This document shows, piece after piece, positions 25,892 to 35,957 of a stretch of 64,000 nucleotides of DNA. The position numbers were made by a program, and so were the translations under genes. The notes beneath the pieces are model-generated. The model searched no databases and was not told the DNA's origin. It worked only from the letters and a program-made list of their open reading frames with translations. The DNA lies in the NCBI GenBank assembly GCA_019638515.1, contig JAHBTS010000004.1, positions 1 through 64,000 of the forward strand, given 5' to 3'. Each line of letters begins with the position of its first letter. Position 1 is the stretch's first letter. Origin of the DNA: Chitinophagales bacterium. Lineage in GTDB: Bacteria > Bacteroidota > Bacteroidia > Chitinophagales > LD1.

Positions 25892-25919
25892 AAAAAAAGC
25901 GCCTTTTAAGGCGCCTTTT
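25892..25919 (-). terminator. Terminator of the respiratory operon
   Basis: GCGCC (25899-25903) pairs with GGCGC (25910-25914), flanked by A and T runs. In the leftward transcript the stem is followed by TTTTTTTA. It is symmetric enough to work in both directions. Confidence 0.8.
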
Positions 25920-25937
25920 CTATTTGTTCTTTTCTAA

Positions 25938-26309
25938 TTAAAACCCATTGAGCAAATGTCGCATTGCATTCCAGCTGTCGCCTTCAATTGCAAAAGCTAT
26001 TATAGCCCAAATTAAAAGTAAAAATGGTAGTAGTACAGTCATTTTAAACGCCTTAGTTTCGTGTCCTAAGTGCATAAAAACACCCATAATATACCAAACC
26101 TTAACCACGCTGGCAATTGCCATAAATATATTGATAAAGATTTTGCCATTGCCTCCCGGCACAAACAAATCGTAGATAATAGCAATACCTACCTCTACAA
26201 CGGTAACTGCCGAAAGAATAAGAATAGTTTTCCACACCGATGCTTTTCCTTCTTTGTATTCGGTTTCATTCCAGTGTAAGTGTCCTTCGCTTGGAGTTTC
26301 AAAACTCAT
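25938..26309 (-). CDS. Cytochrome c oxidase subunit IV family protein
   Basis: This 123-residue protein has three hydrophobic helices (about 27-48, 58-80, 90-112). It matches the prokaryotic COX IV (COX4_pro) family: VEVGIAIIYD and WYIMGVFMHLGHE are typical. It is a small accessory subunit of the aa3-type oxidase and the last gene of the leftward act-cox operon, followed by a terminator. Confidence 0.88.
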   Translation of the reverse strand: MSFETPSEGHLHWNETEYKEGKASVWKTILILSAVTVVEVGIAIIYDLFVPGGNGKIFINIFMAIASVVKVWYIMGVFMHLGHETKAFKMTVLLPFLLLIWAIIAFAIEGDSWNAMRHLLNGF

Positions 26310-26356
26310 AAATTAGTTATTTTAAAATTTAGAAAGTTAAATGAATTGAATGTAAA

Positions 26357-27052
26357 TTATAGTAGGTAAAAGCACAAGAATACATATACCCAAACTAAAT
26401 CTACAAAGTGCCAGTAAAGACCGATTTTTTCTACCATTTCGTAGTGCCCTACTTTATCAAAGCGTCCGTTCATAGTAGCAATTGCCAACCAAATTAAAAG
26501 TATTACACCTACTAATACGTGCAAGCCGTGAAAGCCTGTGATGATAAAGAACAACTGTCCAAAGTTTACCACTTTTGTTGCAGCCGATGCTGTAGTTGCT
26601 GTCATTCCATCGTGGATCAAGTGAGTCCACTCCAAGTATTGGCATCCCAAAAACATTGCTCCGCAAAGAATGGTTGGAATTAAAAACTTAACCACGCCCC
26701 ATTTATTCATTAAATAACCCTCTTGCACAGCACGCACCATAGTATAAGAACTTACTATGAGTAAGAAAGTCATAAAACTCACAAATACCAATGGTGCATT
26801 TACACCATGAAAAATATCTAATGGTATGGAGTTAAAAACCTCTGCCGCTTTGGGCCAATTATCAGCCATTGCAAAGCGTAAAGAACCGTAAGTAATTAAG
26901 AAACTGGCAAAGGTAAATGTATCGCTGATGAGGAAATACCACATCATTACTTTACCATACCCTGCTTTAAATGGGCTTTTACCCCCATTCCAAAGTTCCT
27001 TTTCACTTGCGTGAGTGTTTCCGTGTTCGTGCGAAATTGATGCTGTAGCCAT
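26357..27052 (-). CDS. Cytochrome c oxidase subunit III-family protein
   Basis: This 231-residue protein has several helices and the COX III signatures FFIITGFHGLHVLVGVILL and GLYWHFVDLVWVYVFLCFYLL near the C-terminus. The N-terminus is soluble and His-rich (ISHEHGNTHASEKELW). Subunit III stabilises the oxidase and its proton uptake. A second COX III-like gene precedes it; the pair is common in Bacteroidota operons. Confidence 0.93.
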   Translation of the reverse strand: MATASISHEHGNTHASEKELWNGGKSPFKAGYGKVMMWYFLISDTFTFASFLITYGSLRFAMADNWPKAAEVFNSIPLDIFHGVNAPLVFVSFMTFLLIVSSYTMVRAVQEGYLMNKWGVVKFLIPTILCGAMFLGCQYLEWTHLIHDGMTATTASAATKVVNFGQLFFIITGFHGLHVLVGVILLIWLAIATMNGRFDKVGHYEMVEKIGLYWHFVDLVWVYVFLCFYLL

Positions 27053-27109
27053 CTTTTAGTTACAATTTATTTCCTTGTTTACAATTTTATACTTTTCCCT
27101 TTTGTCTTT

Positions 27110-27736
27110 CTATTGATAATTAAGATAGAAAAACATGAATAAATAAACCCACACAATATCTACATAATGCCAATATGTTACCAGCATTTCCAAATTAAAA
27201 ACTCTTTTTGGATTTGCTATATTCTTCAATTCAAAAATAGGATCTCTACGCGAACGAAAAGCTCCCGTTAAAAACACTATTGTTACTATCAATCCTCCTA
27301 CAATATGGAAACCGTGCAAACCCGTTATTAAATAAATAAATGAGCCCGAAAGATTTCCCGTTAATGGCATTCCAATTGTAATAAGTTCTTTCCATCCTAA
27401 TAATTGTAATACTAAAAACACACAAGCCATTACAAAACTCGCAAGCAATAAACCTCTAAAAGCGGTAAAATTCGATTTGCGGTATTGAAACAAACTTAGG
27501 TGCATTAACACACTTACCATTACTACTGCTACCGTACTAAACATAAATACCGTAGGCAAACGGAAGTTTTCCCATACTTGAATATCTGCCTTTTTTACAA
27601 TTAAAGCCGATGTTAAAGCTGCAAAGAACATTGTCATGCTCGCCATACCGAGCCATAGAGCAAATTTTTGCGGGTGAATTCCCGTATATTCCATTCGCTC
27701 TTTCAACACCTCCTTATCTTTCCATGTATAATCCAT
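27110..27736 (-). CDS. Cytochrome c oxidase subunit III-family protein
   Basis: This 208-residue protein has five predicted helices, LITGLHGFHIVGGLIVTIVF and the terminal VTYWHYVDIVWVYLFMFFYL motif of subunit III. It starts 6 bp after the haem O synthase gene, suggesting coupled translation. It is a paralogue of the 26357-27052 gene. Confidence 0.93.
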   Translation of the reverse strand: MDYTWKDKEVLKERMEYTGIHPQKFALWLGMASMTMFFAALTSALIVKKADIQVWENFRLPTVFMFSTVAVVMVSVLMHLSLFQYRKSNFTAFRGLLLASFVMACVFLVLQLLGWKELITIGMPLTGNLSGSFIYLITGLHGFHIVGGLIVTIVFLTGAFRSRRDPIFELKNIANPKRVFNLEMLVTYWHYVDIVWVYLFMFFYLNYQ

Positions 27737-27742
27737 GAGTTT

Positions 27743-28633
27743 CTACAACTTATCTATCAATAAAGCTAATTGCACTACAGGCAAATAAGCAAATGAACCA
27801 AACATCAACTTACGTGCCGAAGCATCATCGCACCGCATCCACAACTGTATAGACTGCCATAAAAACAGCGTACCCATAAAAATAATCACCAAGGTGCCAC
27901 TAAAACCTACCATACCTAAGTAATAAGGCATAATAGAAACCACTAGCAGGGCAAAAGTATAAATCATTGCCTGCAGAGCAGAAAACTTATTCTTTCCTCC
28001 CGCACTGGGCAGCAACATGATATTTGCTTTCATATAATCATCAAACTGCACCCAAGCAATTGCCCAAAAGTGCGGAAACTGCCAAAGAAATTGAATAGCA
28101 AAAAGCAATATAGCTACAAAATCTATGCGACCAGTAGCACACACATAACCAATTACTGTTGGCAATGCACCCGGAAATGCACCCACAAATACAGCAATAG
28201 AATGAACACGCTTAAGTGGTGTATATAAAAATCCATAGCTCAGCAACGATATAGCCGCCAACACACCTGCGGTAGCATTAAACTGCTGCCATAAAAGCAA
28301 TATGCCGGCAATACCCATTATTCCTGCAGCCAAAATAGCCTCCACCACACTCATTCGCCCGGCAGGCAAAGGACGTGTAAGTGTTCTCGCCATCAACTTA
28401 TCGCTGTCGCGCTCAATAATTTGGTTTATTGCATTAGAAGCACCTGTTACCAAAAAGCCACCTAATACTATCCAAAATATAGCTGCCAAATTGTAAGTAC
28501 CTGTTATTCCTAAAAGGTAACCAATTACAGCAGAAAACACTACCAACGAAGCCAAACGCATTTTCATCAACTGCGCATAATCACTCACTTTCTGAGCAAC
28601 CATACCTTTTGATGATGTAACTACTGCGTTCAT
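27743..28633 (-). CDS. ctaB: Protohaem IX farnesyltransferase (haem O synthase)
   Basis: This 296-residue UbiA-family membrane prenyltransferase has the Asp-rich motif NAINQIIERDSDKLMART and LTRPLPAGRM, a second conserved loop (FVGAFPGALPTVIGY) and eight or nine helices. It adds a farnesyl group to haem b, giving haem O for the oxidase encoded next to it. No ctaA (haem A synthase) is in the window, so whether the oxidase uses haem A or O cannot be read here. Confidence 0.95.
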   Translation of the reverse strand: MNAVVTSSKGMVAQKVSDYAQLMKMRLASLVVFSAVIGYLLGITGTYNLAAIFWIVLGGFLVTGASNAINQIIERDSDKLMARTLTRPLPAGRMSVVEAILAAGIMGIAGILLLWQQFNATAGVLAAISLLSYGFLYTPLKRVHSIAVFVGAFPGALPTVIGYVCATGRIDFVAILLFAIQFLWQFPHFWAIAWVQFDDYMKANIMLLPSAGGKNKFSALQAMIYTFALLVVSIMPYYLGMVGFSGTLVIIFMGTLFLWQSIQLWMRCDDASARKLMFGSFAYLPVVQLALLIDKL

Positions 28634-28668
28634 TTTATTTTATTTTGTTTCCTTTCTTTTAATGTAAC

Positions 28669-30492
28669 TTATTTATGTTCTACTTCTCCGGGCTTTAATG
28701 GTTCGGTTTGTGGAATAAAATCGCGACCATTGGTGCTATAATCATAAGGCCAACGATGTACAGATGGAATGTCGCCTTCCCAGTTACCGTGAATTCTTTC
28801 AACCGGAGCAGTCCATTCTAAAGTAGTACCTCCCCATGGATTGCAAACCTCACCTTCTACTTTCCTTCCTTTAAAAATACTGTGGAAGAAGTTTACAATA
28901 AATATCAACTGGCCAAAAAATACAACAATGGTAGATATTGAAATAAATGCTACCAAGCTATCGAAGTTGTTGAAACTTTCGAAGTTAGCAAAAGTGTAGT
29001 AACGTCTTGGCAAGCCTGTCATAAAGTGCATAGGTAAGAAAATTGCATATCCACCAATAAGTGTTATCCAAAAGTGAATCATACCCAAGGTTTCGTTCAT
29101 ATAGCGACCATAAAAACGAGGAAACCAATGATATACGCCCGCAAACATTCCAAAGAAAGCTGCTACACCCATCACCAAGTGGAAGTGTGCTACCACAAAG
29201 TAAGTATCGTGCAATTGAATATCGATAGCAGAGTTACCAAGCATAATACCTGTTAAACCACCCGAAATGAAGATAGACACAAAACCTATTGCAAACATCA
29301 TTGGCGAGTTTAATCGTATAGAGCCTCTCCAAATAGTACCAAGCCAGTTAAATGATTTAATGGCCGATGGAACTGCAATAAGCAATGTAAACAACATAAA
29401 TACCGCACCTAAGTTTGGATTCATACCGGTTACGAACATATGGTGCGCCCATACCAAAATAGACAATACCACAATTGCCATTAAGGAAATAATCATGGCT
29501 CTATATCCAAAAATTGGCTTGCGGCTATGCACGCTCAATACTTCAGATACAATACCCATTGCAGGCAATACAATGATATACACCTCTGGGTGACCTAAGA
29601 ACCAAAACAAGTGTTGGAACAAAATTGGTGAACCACCCTTGTAATCCAATAAATTACCGTTGATAATAATATCACTCAAGTAAAAAGAAGTATCCAACAA
29701 ACGGTCTGATTCCAATAATACTACCCCTGCCAATAAAGCCGGGAAAGTAAGGATACCCAAAATTGCAGTAAACATAAACGCCCAAATGGTTAAAGGCAAG
29801 CGCATCATGCTCATGCCTTTGGTACGCATGTTTAAAACTGTTGATACATAATTTAAACCACCTAACAATGACGAAACAATAAACAATGCCATTGCCAATA
29901 TCCATAGATCGAAACCTAATCCCGAACCGCGGCTCACAGCCACATTACGCATACCATTCAAAGGCGGATAAGCAGTCCAACCTCCGGAAGCAGCACCGGT
30001 TTGAATAAAGAATGAAGACAATAACACAATTGAGGCAGCAAAGAAGAACCAATATGAAAGCATATTCATAAAGCCTGAAGCCATATCGCGTGCACCAATT
30101 TGGTATGGAATTAACAAATTAGCGAATGTTCCGCTCAAACCACCCGTTAACACAAAGAATACCAATATAGTTCCGTGCATGGTAATCAACGAATAGTAAA
30201 AATCGTTTGAAATTTTACCACCCTCTGCCCACTTTCCTAAAAAGGTTTCCAATATTGGAAAAGTTTCATTTGGCCATCCCAACTGAATACGAAACAATAC
30301 TGAAAGGAAAGCACCTACTACCGCCCAAAACATTCCCGTTATTAAGAATTGCTTGGCAATCATTTTATGGTCCTTACTGAAAATGTACTTTTCTAACCAC
30401 GACTCTTCATGATGATGGTCGTGAGCGTGATGACCATGCGCATCGTGATGTGTACCGTGAGCGTGAACATCTGCATGTGTTACTGTTTGCAT
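28669..30492 (-). CDS. ctaD: Cytochrome c oxidase subunit I
   Basis: This 607-residue protein is the catalytic haem-copper subunit. FLGHPEVYIIVLPAMG carries the A1-type D-channel Glu and CuB ligands, WAHHMFVTGMNP the CuB histidines, and HDTYFVVAHFHLVMG the haem ligands. It reduces O2 and pumps protons. The first 28 residues are extraordinarily His-rich (12 His, in HADVHAHGTHHDAHGHHAHD), which could bind copper or another metal. It lies between subunit II and the haem O synthase gene. Confidence 0.97.
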   Translation of the reverse strand: MQTVTHADVHAHGTHHDAHGHHAHDHHHEESWLEKYIFSKDHKMIAKQFLITGMFWAVVGAFLSVLFRIQLGWPNETFPILETFLGKWAEGGKISNDFYYSLITMHGTILVFFVLTGGLSGTFANLLIPYQIGARDMASGFMNMLSYWFFFAASIVLLSSFFIQTGAASGGWTAYPPLNGMRNVAVSRGSGLGFDLWILAMALFIVSSLLGGLNYVSTVLNMRTKGMSMMRLPLTIWAFMFTAILGILTFPALLAGVVLLESDRLLDTSFYLSDIIINGNLLDYKGGSPILFQHLFWFLGHPEVYIIVLPAMGIVSEVLSVHSRKPIFGYRAMIISLMAIVVLSILVWAHHMFVTGMNPNLGAVFMLFTLLIAVPSAIKSFNWLGTIWRGSIRLNSPMMFAIGFVSIFISGGLTGIMLGNSAIDIQLHDTYFVVAHFHLVMGVAAFFGMFAGVYHWFPRFYGRYMNETLGMIHFWITLIGGYAIFLPMHFMTGLPRRYYTFANFESFNNFDSLVAFISISTIVVFFGQLIFIVNFFHSIFKGRKVEGEVCNPWGGTTLEWTAPVERIHGNWEGDIPSVHRWPYDYSTNGRDFIPQTEPLKPGEVEHK

Positions 30493-30551
30493 ACTATATT
30501 TTATTTCAGTTTTTAGTATTAATTATTTACTTCTATTTTCGATTTCGCTTA

Positions 30552-31601
30552 TTAGTTTGCCGCTAAAGCAGGTTTCACTACTGTTTTGTAATGCGATTGC
30601 TGGCGTTTAAACCATTTATCGTATTCTTTCTGTTCAACAACAATTACTTCTTTTTGCATACCAAAGTGTGAGTTTCCGCACAATTCTGCGCAAGCCAACT
30701 CATACTTAAATGTTTGCCAACGAGGTTTTCCTGTTTCAGGATTTACCTGTTGCCACCAAGGCTCTTTACTCAAATACTCCTGCATTTCTTTAGTGGTAAG
30801 TGTTGGCGTAAAATAAAATTGTGTAGGAATACCCGGAACACAGTCCATTTTCACGCGGAAATGTGGAAGATAAAAACTATGAAGAACATCCTGTGCGCCT
30901 AACTTCATTAATACGGGTTTGTTCTTAACCAAGTAAATTTTATCTGCAAAAAAATCGTCATGGCTCTTTGCATCTTTCCAGTTTATACCTAATTCATTCT
31001 CCGGAGTTACGTGTTCTTTGTCAATAATTCTTTCTCCAAATACAGCATCTTTTCCGGGATAGCGAACAGACCATTGGAATTGTTTTCCAACCACTTCTAC
31101 CACCATCATGTTCTTAGTATCGCGTTTGTTTATATCAAAAATATCGAACCAAACACGCATTCCCATTACAACTAAAATAGTAAGCACAATTGCAGGTACC
31201 ACCGTCCAAATGATTTCCAACTTGTTATTGTGCGAATAAAAATATGCCTCTTTGTTGTTTGCCTCATTATAGCGGTATGCAAACCAAAACAATGCTGCTT
31301 GGGTTAATACAAATACTACTGTGATAAAGAATAAAGAAACATTAAACAAGAAGTCTGTTTCCACTCCATGCACCGAAGCTGCCTTAGGGAGCATCAATGG
31401 GATTAACTCTTTGCAGGAATAAACTGAGCCTGCAAAAAGCAAAAACAAAAATGCAAGAGAGTAGTAACCATTCCGCTTGCTGGCTTTGGTGGTATCTTTA
31501 TCTTCTCCATTTAGCACCATTGCCAATTCGCTGGCTTGCGCTATATACACAAGCACTACAAATAACAGTACCAAAATTACGGTTGATAACAAAACGGTCA
31601 T
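30552..31601 (-). CDS. ctaC: Cytochrome c oxidase subunit II
   Basis: This 349-residue protein has three hydrophobic segments (about 2-25, 47-65 and 86-108, then a further one near 135-155). The periplasmic cupredoxin domain carries the CuA site CAELCGNSHFGM (C-x3-C-x3-H-x2-M) and an earlier His in DVLHSFYLPHFRVKMD. It accepts electrons from cytochrome c. There is no fused cytochrome c domain, so a separate carrier or ActE must deliver electrons. Confidence 0.96.
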   Translation of the reverse strand: MTVLLSTVILVLLFVVLVYIAQASELAMVLNGEDKDTTKASKRNGYYSLAFLFLLFAGSVYSCKELIPLMLPKAASVHGVETDFLFNVSLFFITVVFVLTQAALFWFAYRYNEANNKEAYFYSHNNKLEIIWTVVPAIVLTILVVMGMRVWFDIFDINKRDTKNMMVVEVVGKQFQWSVRYPGKDAVFGERIIDKEHVTPENELGINWKDAKSHDDFFADKIYLVKNKPVLMKLGAQDVLHSFYLPHFRVKMDCVPGIPTQFYFTPTLTTKEMQEYLSKEPWWQQVNPETGKPRWQTFKYELACAELCGNSHFGMQKEVIVVEQKEYDKWFKRQQSHYKTVVKPALAAN

Positions 31602-31682
31602 CTTATATCAATTTTATTTTTTAAAAACGCTTCTGCCAAACGGCTTGCTTATCTATGAATAATTTTATCTCTTAAAATTCAA

Positions 31683-33104
31683 TTAAATATTGTGCTCTAC
31701 CGACTCTCTGAAATATGGATCTTTCTCATTCACCAATGGGTGTTTAGAAATTTCATTAAAGAACATAAATAAGAAAGCACCTGCAAAACCAACAAAAATC
31801 AATATTTCTACCAAACCAAAACCTGCATAGCTTTGTACAGTTGCCTCTCCGTGTGCTTCATGTCCGTGTCCGTGAGCAGGAGCAGTTTCATGTTTTTCGG
31901 TAGTAACCGGAGCAGCAGCCGCTGGAGCTGCTTCTACTGCATCGGTAGCTGTAGCCACCGCAGTAGAATCTGTAACCACCTCTTTGTTTTCTGCATACAA
32001 CACGCTTGGAGTTGCGCTATTTAAGCCGTGATGCCCTCCACCGTGCTCTTCTGTAACAGGAACGTTTGGTTCATACATTACTAAGTTGCAAAAATCTATG
32101 TGATGCCCAATAATAATCATTACCGAAGCAAAAGCTATGGTGCGGAAATTTCTTTTAGCGCCACGTGTCATTAGAACTAATAATGGTAGTAAAAAGTTAA
32201 TTGCTACTGAAACAAAAATAGATGTTTTGAATCCGCCAACCTCAAAACGCTTTGCCCAGTAGATGGTATCTTCTGGAATATTGGCATACCATTGCAACAT
32301 AAATTGGCTGAACCACAAATAAGTCCAAAACACCGAAAAGCCAAATAGAAATACACCCAAATCGTGGATATGGTTCTCATTTACTTGAGCTAAGTAGCCT
32401 TTTGATTTTAAATAAATAGTAAGCAAAATGGTAAAGGCAAATGCCGCACAGCCATAGCTTGCAAAATTATACCAGCCAAACAAGGTTGAATACCAGTGTG
32501 GATCTATACTCATAATCATATCCCAGCTTACGGCACTTTCGGTAAGTGCAAACACCACAATCCATGCCGCTGAAATTAGCTTTGATATTTTATATGTTCT
32601 TTTATCGGTGATGTCTTTATCGAAATACTTTGAGAATAAACGAGTAAACAACATCCACAACACCACATATATTACTATTCTGGTTGTCCAAAAAGGGAGG
32701 CTTAGATAAATCGCCTTTGTGGTCATTTTTTCGGTAATATTTTCGGGGTGCTGGATAATATGCAACCAATGGTCGTAGATATTGTGCATACCGCCCCAAG
32801 TAAGCAATGCAATAATTAAAAGTATGGGAGCGCCAATCATTACAAAGCCCGAAAGCGACATAATAATTCTGCGAACCAATACCATCCATCCGCTATAGCC
32901 CAATTGGTTAGCAGCTACAAAGAACAAACCAAACAAGCCTATGCCTGTAAAGTAGTAAGCGTTCACCAAAACGTTTGTCCAAAAACGGCTGTGGTTATTT
33001 TGTGGATACAACACAAAAGCCAATACCAAGCCTACCAAGCCTAAACCCATTGCAATAAACAGGTTCTTCTTTAGCTTATCTCCAAATTGAAATGTTTCAG
33101 TCAT
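31683..33104 (-). CDS. actF: Alternative complex III membrane subunit ActF
   Basis: This 473-residue protein has about ten helices. It corresponds to the ActF/quinol:cytochrome c oxidoreductase membrane subunit that pairs with ActC (SAVSWDMIMSIDPHWYSTLFGWY and LMTRGAKRNFRTIAFAS are typical). An Ala/His-rich insert at about 360-420 (HGHGHEAHGE) lies before the last helix. It is the last act gene, followed by oxidase subunit II. Confidence 0.9.
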   Translation of the reverse strand: MTETFQFGDKLKKNLFIAMGLGLVGLVLAFVLYPQNNHSRFWTNVLVNAYYFTGIGLFGLFFVAANQLGYSGWMVLVRRIIMSLSGFVMIGAPILLIIALLTWGGMHNIYDHWLHIIQHPENITEKMTTKAIYLSLPFWTTRIVIYVVLWMLFTRLFSKYFDKDITDKRTYKISKLISAAWIVVFALTESAVSWDMIMSIDPHWYSTLFGWYNFASYGCAAFAFTILLTIYLKSKGYLAQVNENHIHDLGVFLFGFSVFWTYLWFSQFMLQWYANIPEDTIYWAKRFEVGGFKTSIFVSVAINFLLPLLVLMTRGAKRNFRTIAFASVMIIIGHHIDFCNLVMYEPNVPVTEEHGGGHHGLNSATPSVLYAENKEVVTDSTAVATATDAVEAAPAAAAPVTTEKHETAPAHGHGHEAHGEATVQSYAGFGLVEILIFVGFAGAFLFMFFNEISKHPLVNEKDPYFRESVEHNI

Positions 33105-33135
33105 CTCTATAGTTTTTTCTCGCGTTCTTAGTCAA

Positions 33136-33843
33136 TTATTTTTTTGCTTCAGCTACAGCAGTTGGAGCCGGAGTTGCCGGAGCAGTTGCTGTTGCAGAAA
33201 TTCCTGCTAAACTTTTAATATAATGAATTACCTGCCATCTTTCAGTTACGTTTAAAGAAAATCCGTAACCACCCATCATACCTTTTCCATAGCTTACAGA
33301 ATAAAACATATTTCCGTCTTTAATTTCCGGCAAGTGCTTAGCATAAGCCGGTGGCACCGCGGTGTATGGGCCATCGCTGCCGTCTGGCAATACAATTATT
33401 TGTCCATTACCATCGCCTTTTTCGCCATGGCAAACTTTGCAATGAATGGTATAAAGCTCTTTCCCTGCTGCAATATTTTCTTTGCTTGCCTCTAATGGGT
33501 TTTGAAGTAGCGTACCTGCTTTATCGTACTCCTCTTGCCATTTTAATGGATCGTGCGTAAAATGGTTCTTAGCCATATAGCTCATTAAAAATGCTTCATT
33601 GGTTCTAATCTTTTCATCTGCCGGAACCCATCCGCGAGGAATAGTACCTGTAACCGGCTTGCGGGCGCTCATCAACTGCCCTTCCGGTGTGGCAATAGGG
33701 CTTTCAGAATAGGTTTCGTAACCTGGGTTATATGCCATATCCGGCATAAAAATTTTCCCCGGCTTTTTAGGATCCCGACTGCAAGAAGTTGTAACAACTG
33801 CTGCTGCCACGGCTAAAACCAATATGTATATTGTATTTCTCAT
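33136..33843 (-). CDS. actE: Alternative complex III cytochrome c lipoprotein ActE
   Basis: This 235-residue protein has a lipoprotein signal ending at Cys21 (VVTTSCSRD) and a single haem c site, CKVCHGEKGDGNG, with a later Met (GMMGGYGF) as likely axial ligand. It anchors a mono-haem cytochrome at the outer face of the complex and passes electrons toward the oxidase. An Ala/Pro-rich tail follows. Confidence 0.92.
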   Translation of the reverse strand: MRNTIYILVLAVAAAVVTTSCSRDPKKPGKIFMPDMAYNPGYETYSESPIATPEGQLMSARKPVTGTIPRGWVPADEKIRTNEAFLMSYMAKNHFTHDPLKWQEEYDKAGTLLQNPLEASKENIAAGKELYTIHCKVCHGEKGDGNGQIIVLPDGSDGPYTAVPPAYAKHLPEIKDGNMFYSVSYGKGMMGGYGFSLNVTERWQVIHYIKSLAGISATATAPATPAPTAVAEAKK

Positions 33844-33866
33844 TTTTGAATTTTCAAATAGTAAAA

Positions 33867-34406
33867 TTAAAGTGTTTCTCCTTCTTTAAATTCTTTAGTT
33901 TTTACTTCTACAGCTCCGTTGTGTTCGCAAATAGATTTCAGTTTTGCAACCTCCTCTTCGCTTTTGCCTTCGATATCAAACACAAATGCAAAACGGTCAT
34001 CGGTAGTGCGTACATCGTAAATACGTGGCACATAACCGGGGAATAGCCTATTTCTTACACAGTATGTAAGCACCATGCCTACTGCGGCAAATAATACCGT
34101 CAACTCAAATGTGATTGGAATAAATGAAGGTAGTGGCCAATATGGCTTTCCACCAAAGTTAATTGGATAGTTAGAAGCCATTACCCAACTCATAAAAGCC
34201 AATGCCACGGTGGTTCCGGTAAGCCCGAATAAGAAACCGGCAGTATGCAAACGTGTTTCACGATAGCCTAATGCGTGTTCCAAACCGTGAACCGGAAACG
34301 GAGTAAGTGTTTCATGAATTTGCACACCATCGTGTGTAAGGTGCTCTGCTGCATGAACAAATACCTCCTCGTGATCCCACATTCCAATTAAAAATTTATT
34401 ACTCAT
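33867..34406 (-). CDS. actD: Alternative complex III subunit ActD (DUF3341)
   Basis: This 179-residue protein has two helices (about 57-80, 95-118) and the DUF3341 pattern (ALGYRETRLHTAGFLFGLTG, YPINFGGKP, PSFIPITFELTVL, DDRFAFVFDIEG). It is a structural subunit of alternative complex III that joins the membrane and peripheral parts. It lies between actC and actE with 23-59 bp gaps. Confidence 0.92.
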   Translation of the reverse strand: MSNKFLIGMWDHEEVFVHAAEHLTHDGVQIHETLTPFPVHGLEHALGYRETRLHTAGFLFGLTGTTVALAFMSWVMASNYPINFGGKPYWPLPSFIPITFELTVLFAAVGMVLTYCVRNRLFPGYVPRIYDVRTTDDRFAFVFDIEGKSEEEVAKLKSICEHNGAVEVKTKEFKEGETL

Positions 34407-34465
34407 ATTTTAATTTCTGAATCTTAGATTATTAGACTTCTTTTCTATCTCTGAAATGCTTTATA

Positions 34466-35920
34466 TTAGTTTTTAGCATCTTTATCTAAAACACCAACCT
34501 GATAGCTGCCAACATATCCGCCACCTGAAGTGCCTTCTTTTTTAGCACGCTCAGCTTTAGCCACCGCAGAAGATTTTCTGAAAATTGATTTTATTTCAGC
34601 AATAGCTACCACTGGGAATGTTCTGGCAAATAACAAGAACAATGTCATGAACAAACACATGGAGCCAACATAAATTCCAATATCTACCCATGTTGGTGAA
34701 AAATATGTCCAGCTTGAAGGCAAGAAATCGTCAGCCAAAGAGGTTACGATAATTACAAAGCGCTCAAACCACATACCTATATTCACAAAAATTGAAAGGA
34801 TAAATGTAACCCAAAGGTTTCTGCGCAAACTCTTGAACCAATATGCTTGCGGAGAAATTACGTTACAAGACATCATTAAAGTATAAGCCCACCAGTATTT
34901 ACCAAGTGCACGATTATAGAATGCGTGTTGCTCATACAAGTAACCGGAATACCAAGCAATAAACAACTCGGTTAAGTAGGCAATACCTACAATTGAACCT
35001 GTTAAAACAATAATCTTGTTCATAGATTCGATGTGGTTTACCGTAATATAATCTTCTAACTTAAACAGCTTACGGGTAATTAGCATCAGCGTTTCCACCA
35101 TGGCAAAGCCCGAGAAAATTGCTCCGGCAACGAAGTATGGAGGGAAGATGGTGGTGTGCCATCCGGGAATTACAGAAGTTGCGAAGTCAAAAGATACGAT
35201 GGTGTGAACCGATAATACAAGTGGTGTAGAAAGACCCGCCAACACCAACGAAAGCGACTCGAAACGCTGCCATTGTTTTGCAGTACCTTGCCAACCAAAA
35301 GAAAGGATATTGTAAATGAATTTTCTGGTTTTTCCTTTTGCTCTATCGCGTATGGTTGCAAAATCCGGCATTAAACCAGAGTACCAAAACAACAACGATA
35401 CAGTAAAGTAAGTAGAAATTGCAAATACGTCCCACAAAAGCGGTGAGTTAAAGTTTACCCAAAGTGGACCACGTGTGTTAGGATAAGGGAAAATAAAGAA
35501 ATCTAACCACTGGCGACCAGTGTGCAACAACGGGAAAATACCCGCACAAATTACCGCAAAAATGGTCATAGCTTCCGCTGCACGGTTAATACCTGTACGG
35601 AAACGTTGGCGGAATAACAACAAGATTGCCGAAATAAGCGTTCCTGCGTGTCCGATACCAATCCACCAAACGAAGTTGGTGATATCCCATGCCCAACCGA
35701 TGGTTTTATTTAAACCCCATGTGCCTATACCAAACCAAATTGTCCATCCCAAACAAAAGAGGAAAAACAAAGTTCCGGTAGCCATTAAGCTAAACAATAT
35801 CCACCAACTCAACGGTGGCGTACCTTCCGTTGGCTTTACCAACTCATCTGTAATCTGCGTGTAGTTCTTAACCGAAGGTCCAATGAGCGGTTCCCTAAAT
35901 TCCGATTCGTATGCGTGCAT
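34466..35920 (-). CDS. actC: Alternative complex III membrane subunit ActC (NrfD family)
   Basis: This 484-residue NrfD/PsrC-type protein has about ten helices. It begins with REPLIGPSVKNYTQITDEL and contains WWIGIGHAGTLISAILLLFR and SVHTIVSFDFATSVIPGWH, both typical of ActC. It holds the quinol-oxidation site and is thought to help move protons. It lies 37 bp after actB. Confidence 0.95.
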   Translation of the reverse strand: MHAYESEFREPLIGPSVKNYTQITDELVKPTEGTPPLSWWILFSLMATGTLFFLFCLGWTIWFGIGTWGLNKTIGWAWDITNFVWWIGIGHAGTLISAILLLFRQRFRTGINRAAEAMTIFAVICAGIFPLLHTGRQWLDFFIFPYPNTRGPLWVNFNSPLLWDVFAISTYFTVSLLFWYSGLMPDFATIRDRAKGKTRKFIYNILSFGWQGTAKQWQRFESLSLVLAGLSTPLVLSVHTIVSFDFATSVIPGWHTTIFPPYFVAGAIFSGFAMVETLMLITRKLFKLEDYITVNHIESMNKIIVLTGSIVGIAYLTELFIAWYSGYLYEQHAFYNRALGKYWWAYTLMMSCNVISPQAYWFKSLRRNLWVTFILSIFVNIGMWFERFVIIVTSLADDFLPSSWTYFSPTWVDIGIYVGSMCLFMTLFLLFARTFPVVAIAEIKSIFRKSSAVAKAERAKKEGTSGGGYVGSYQVGVLDKDAKN

Positions 35921-35957
35921 TGATAATTAGTTAATGTGCTAATTTGAAAATTAAAAT

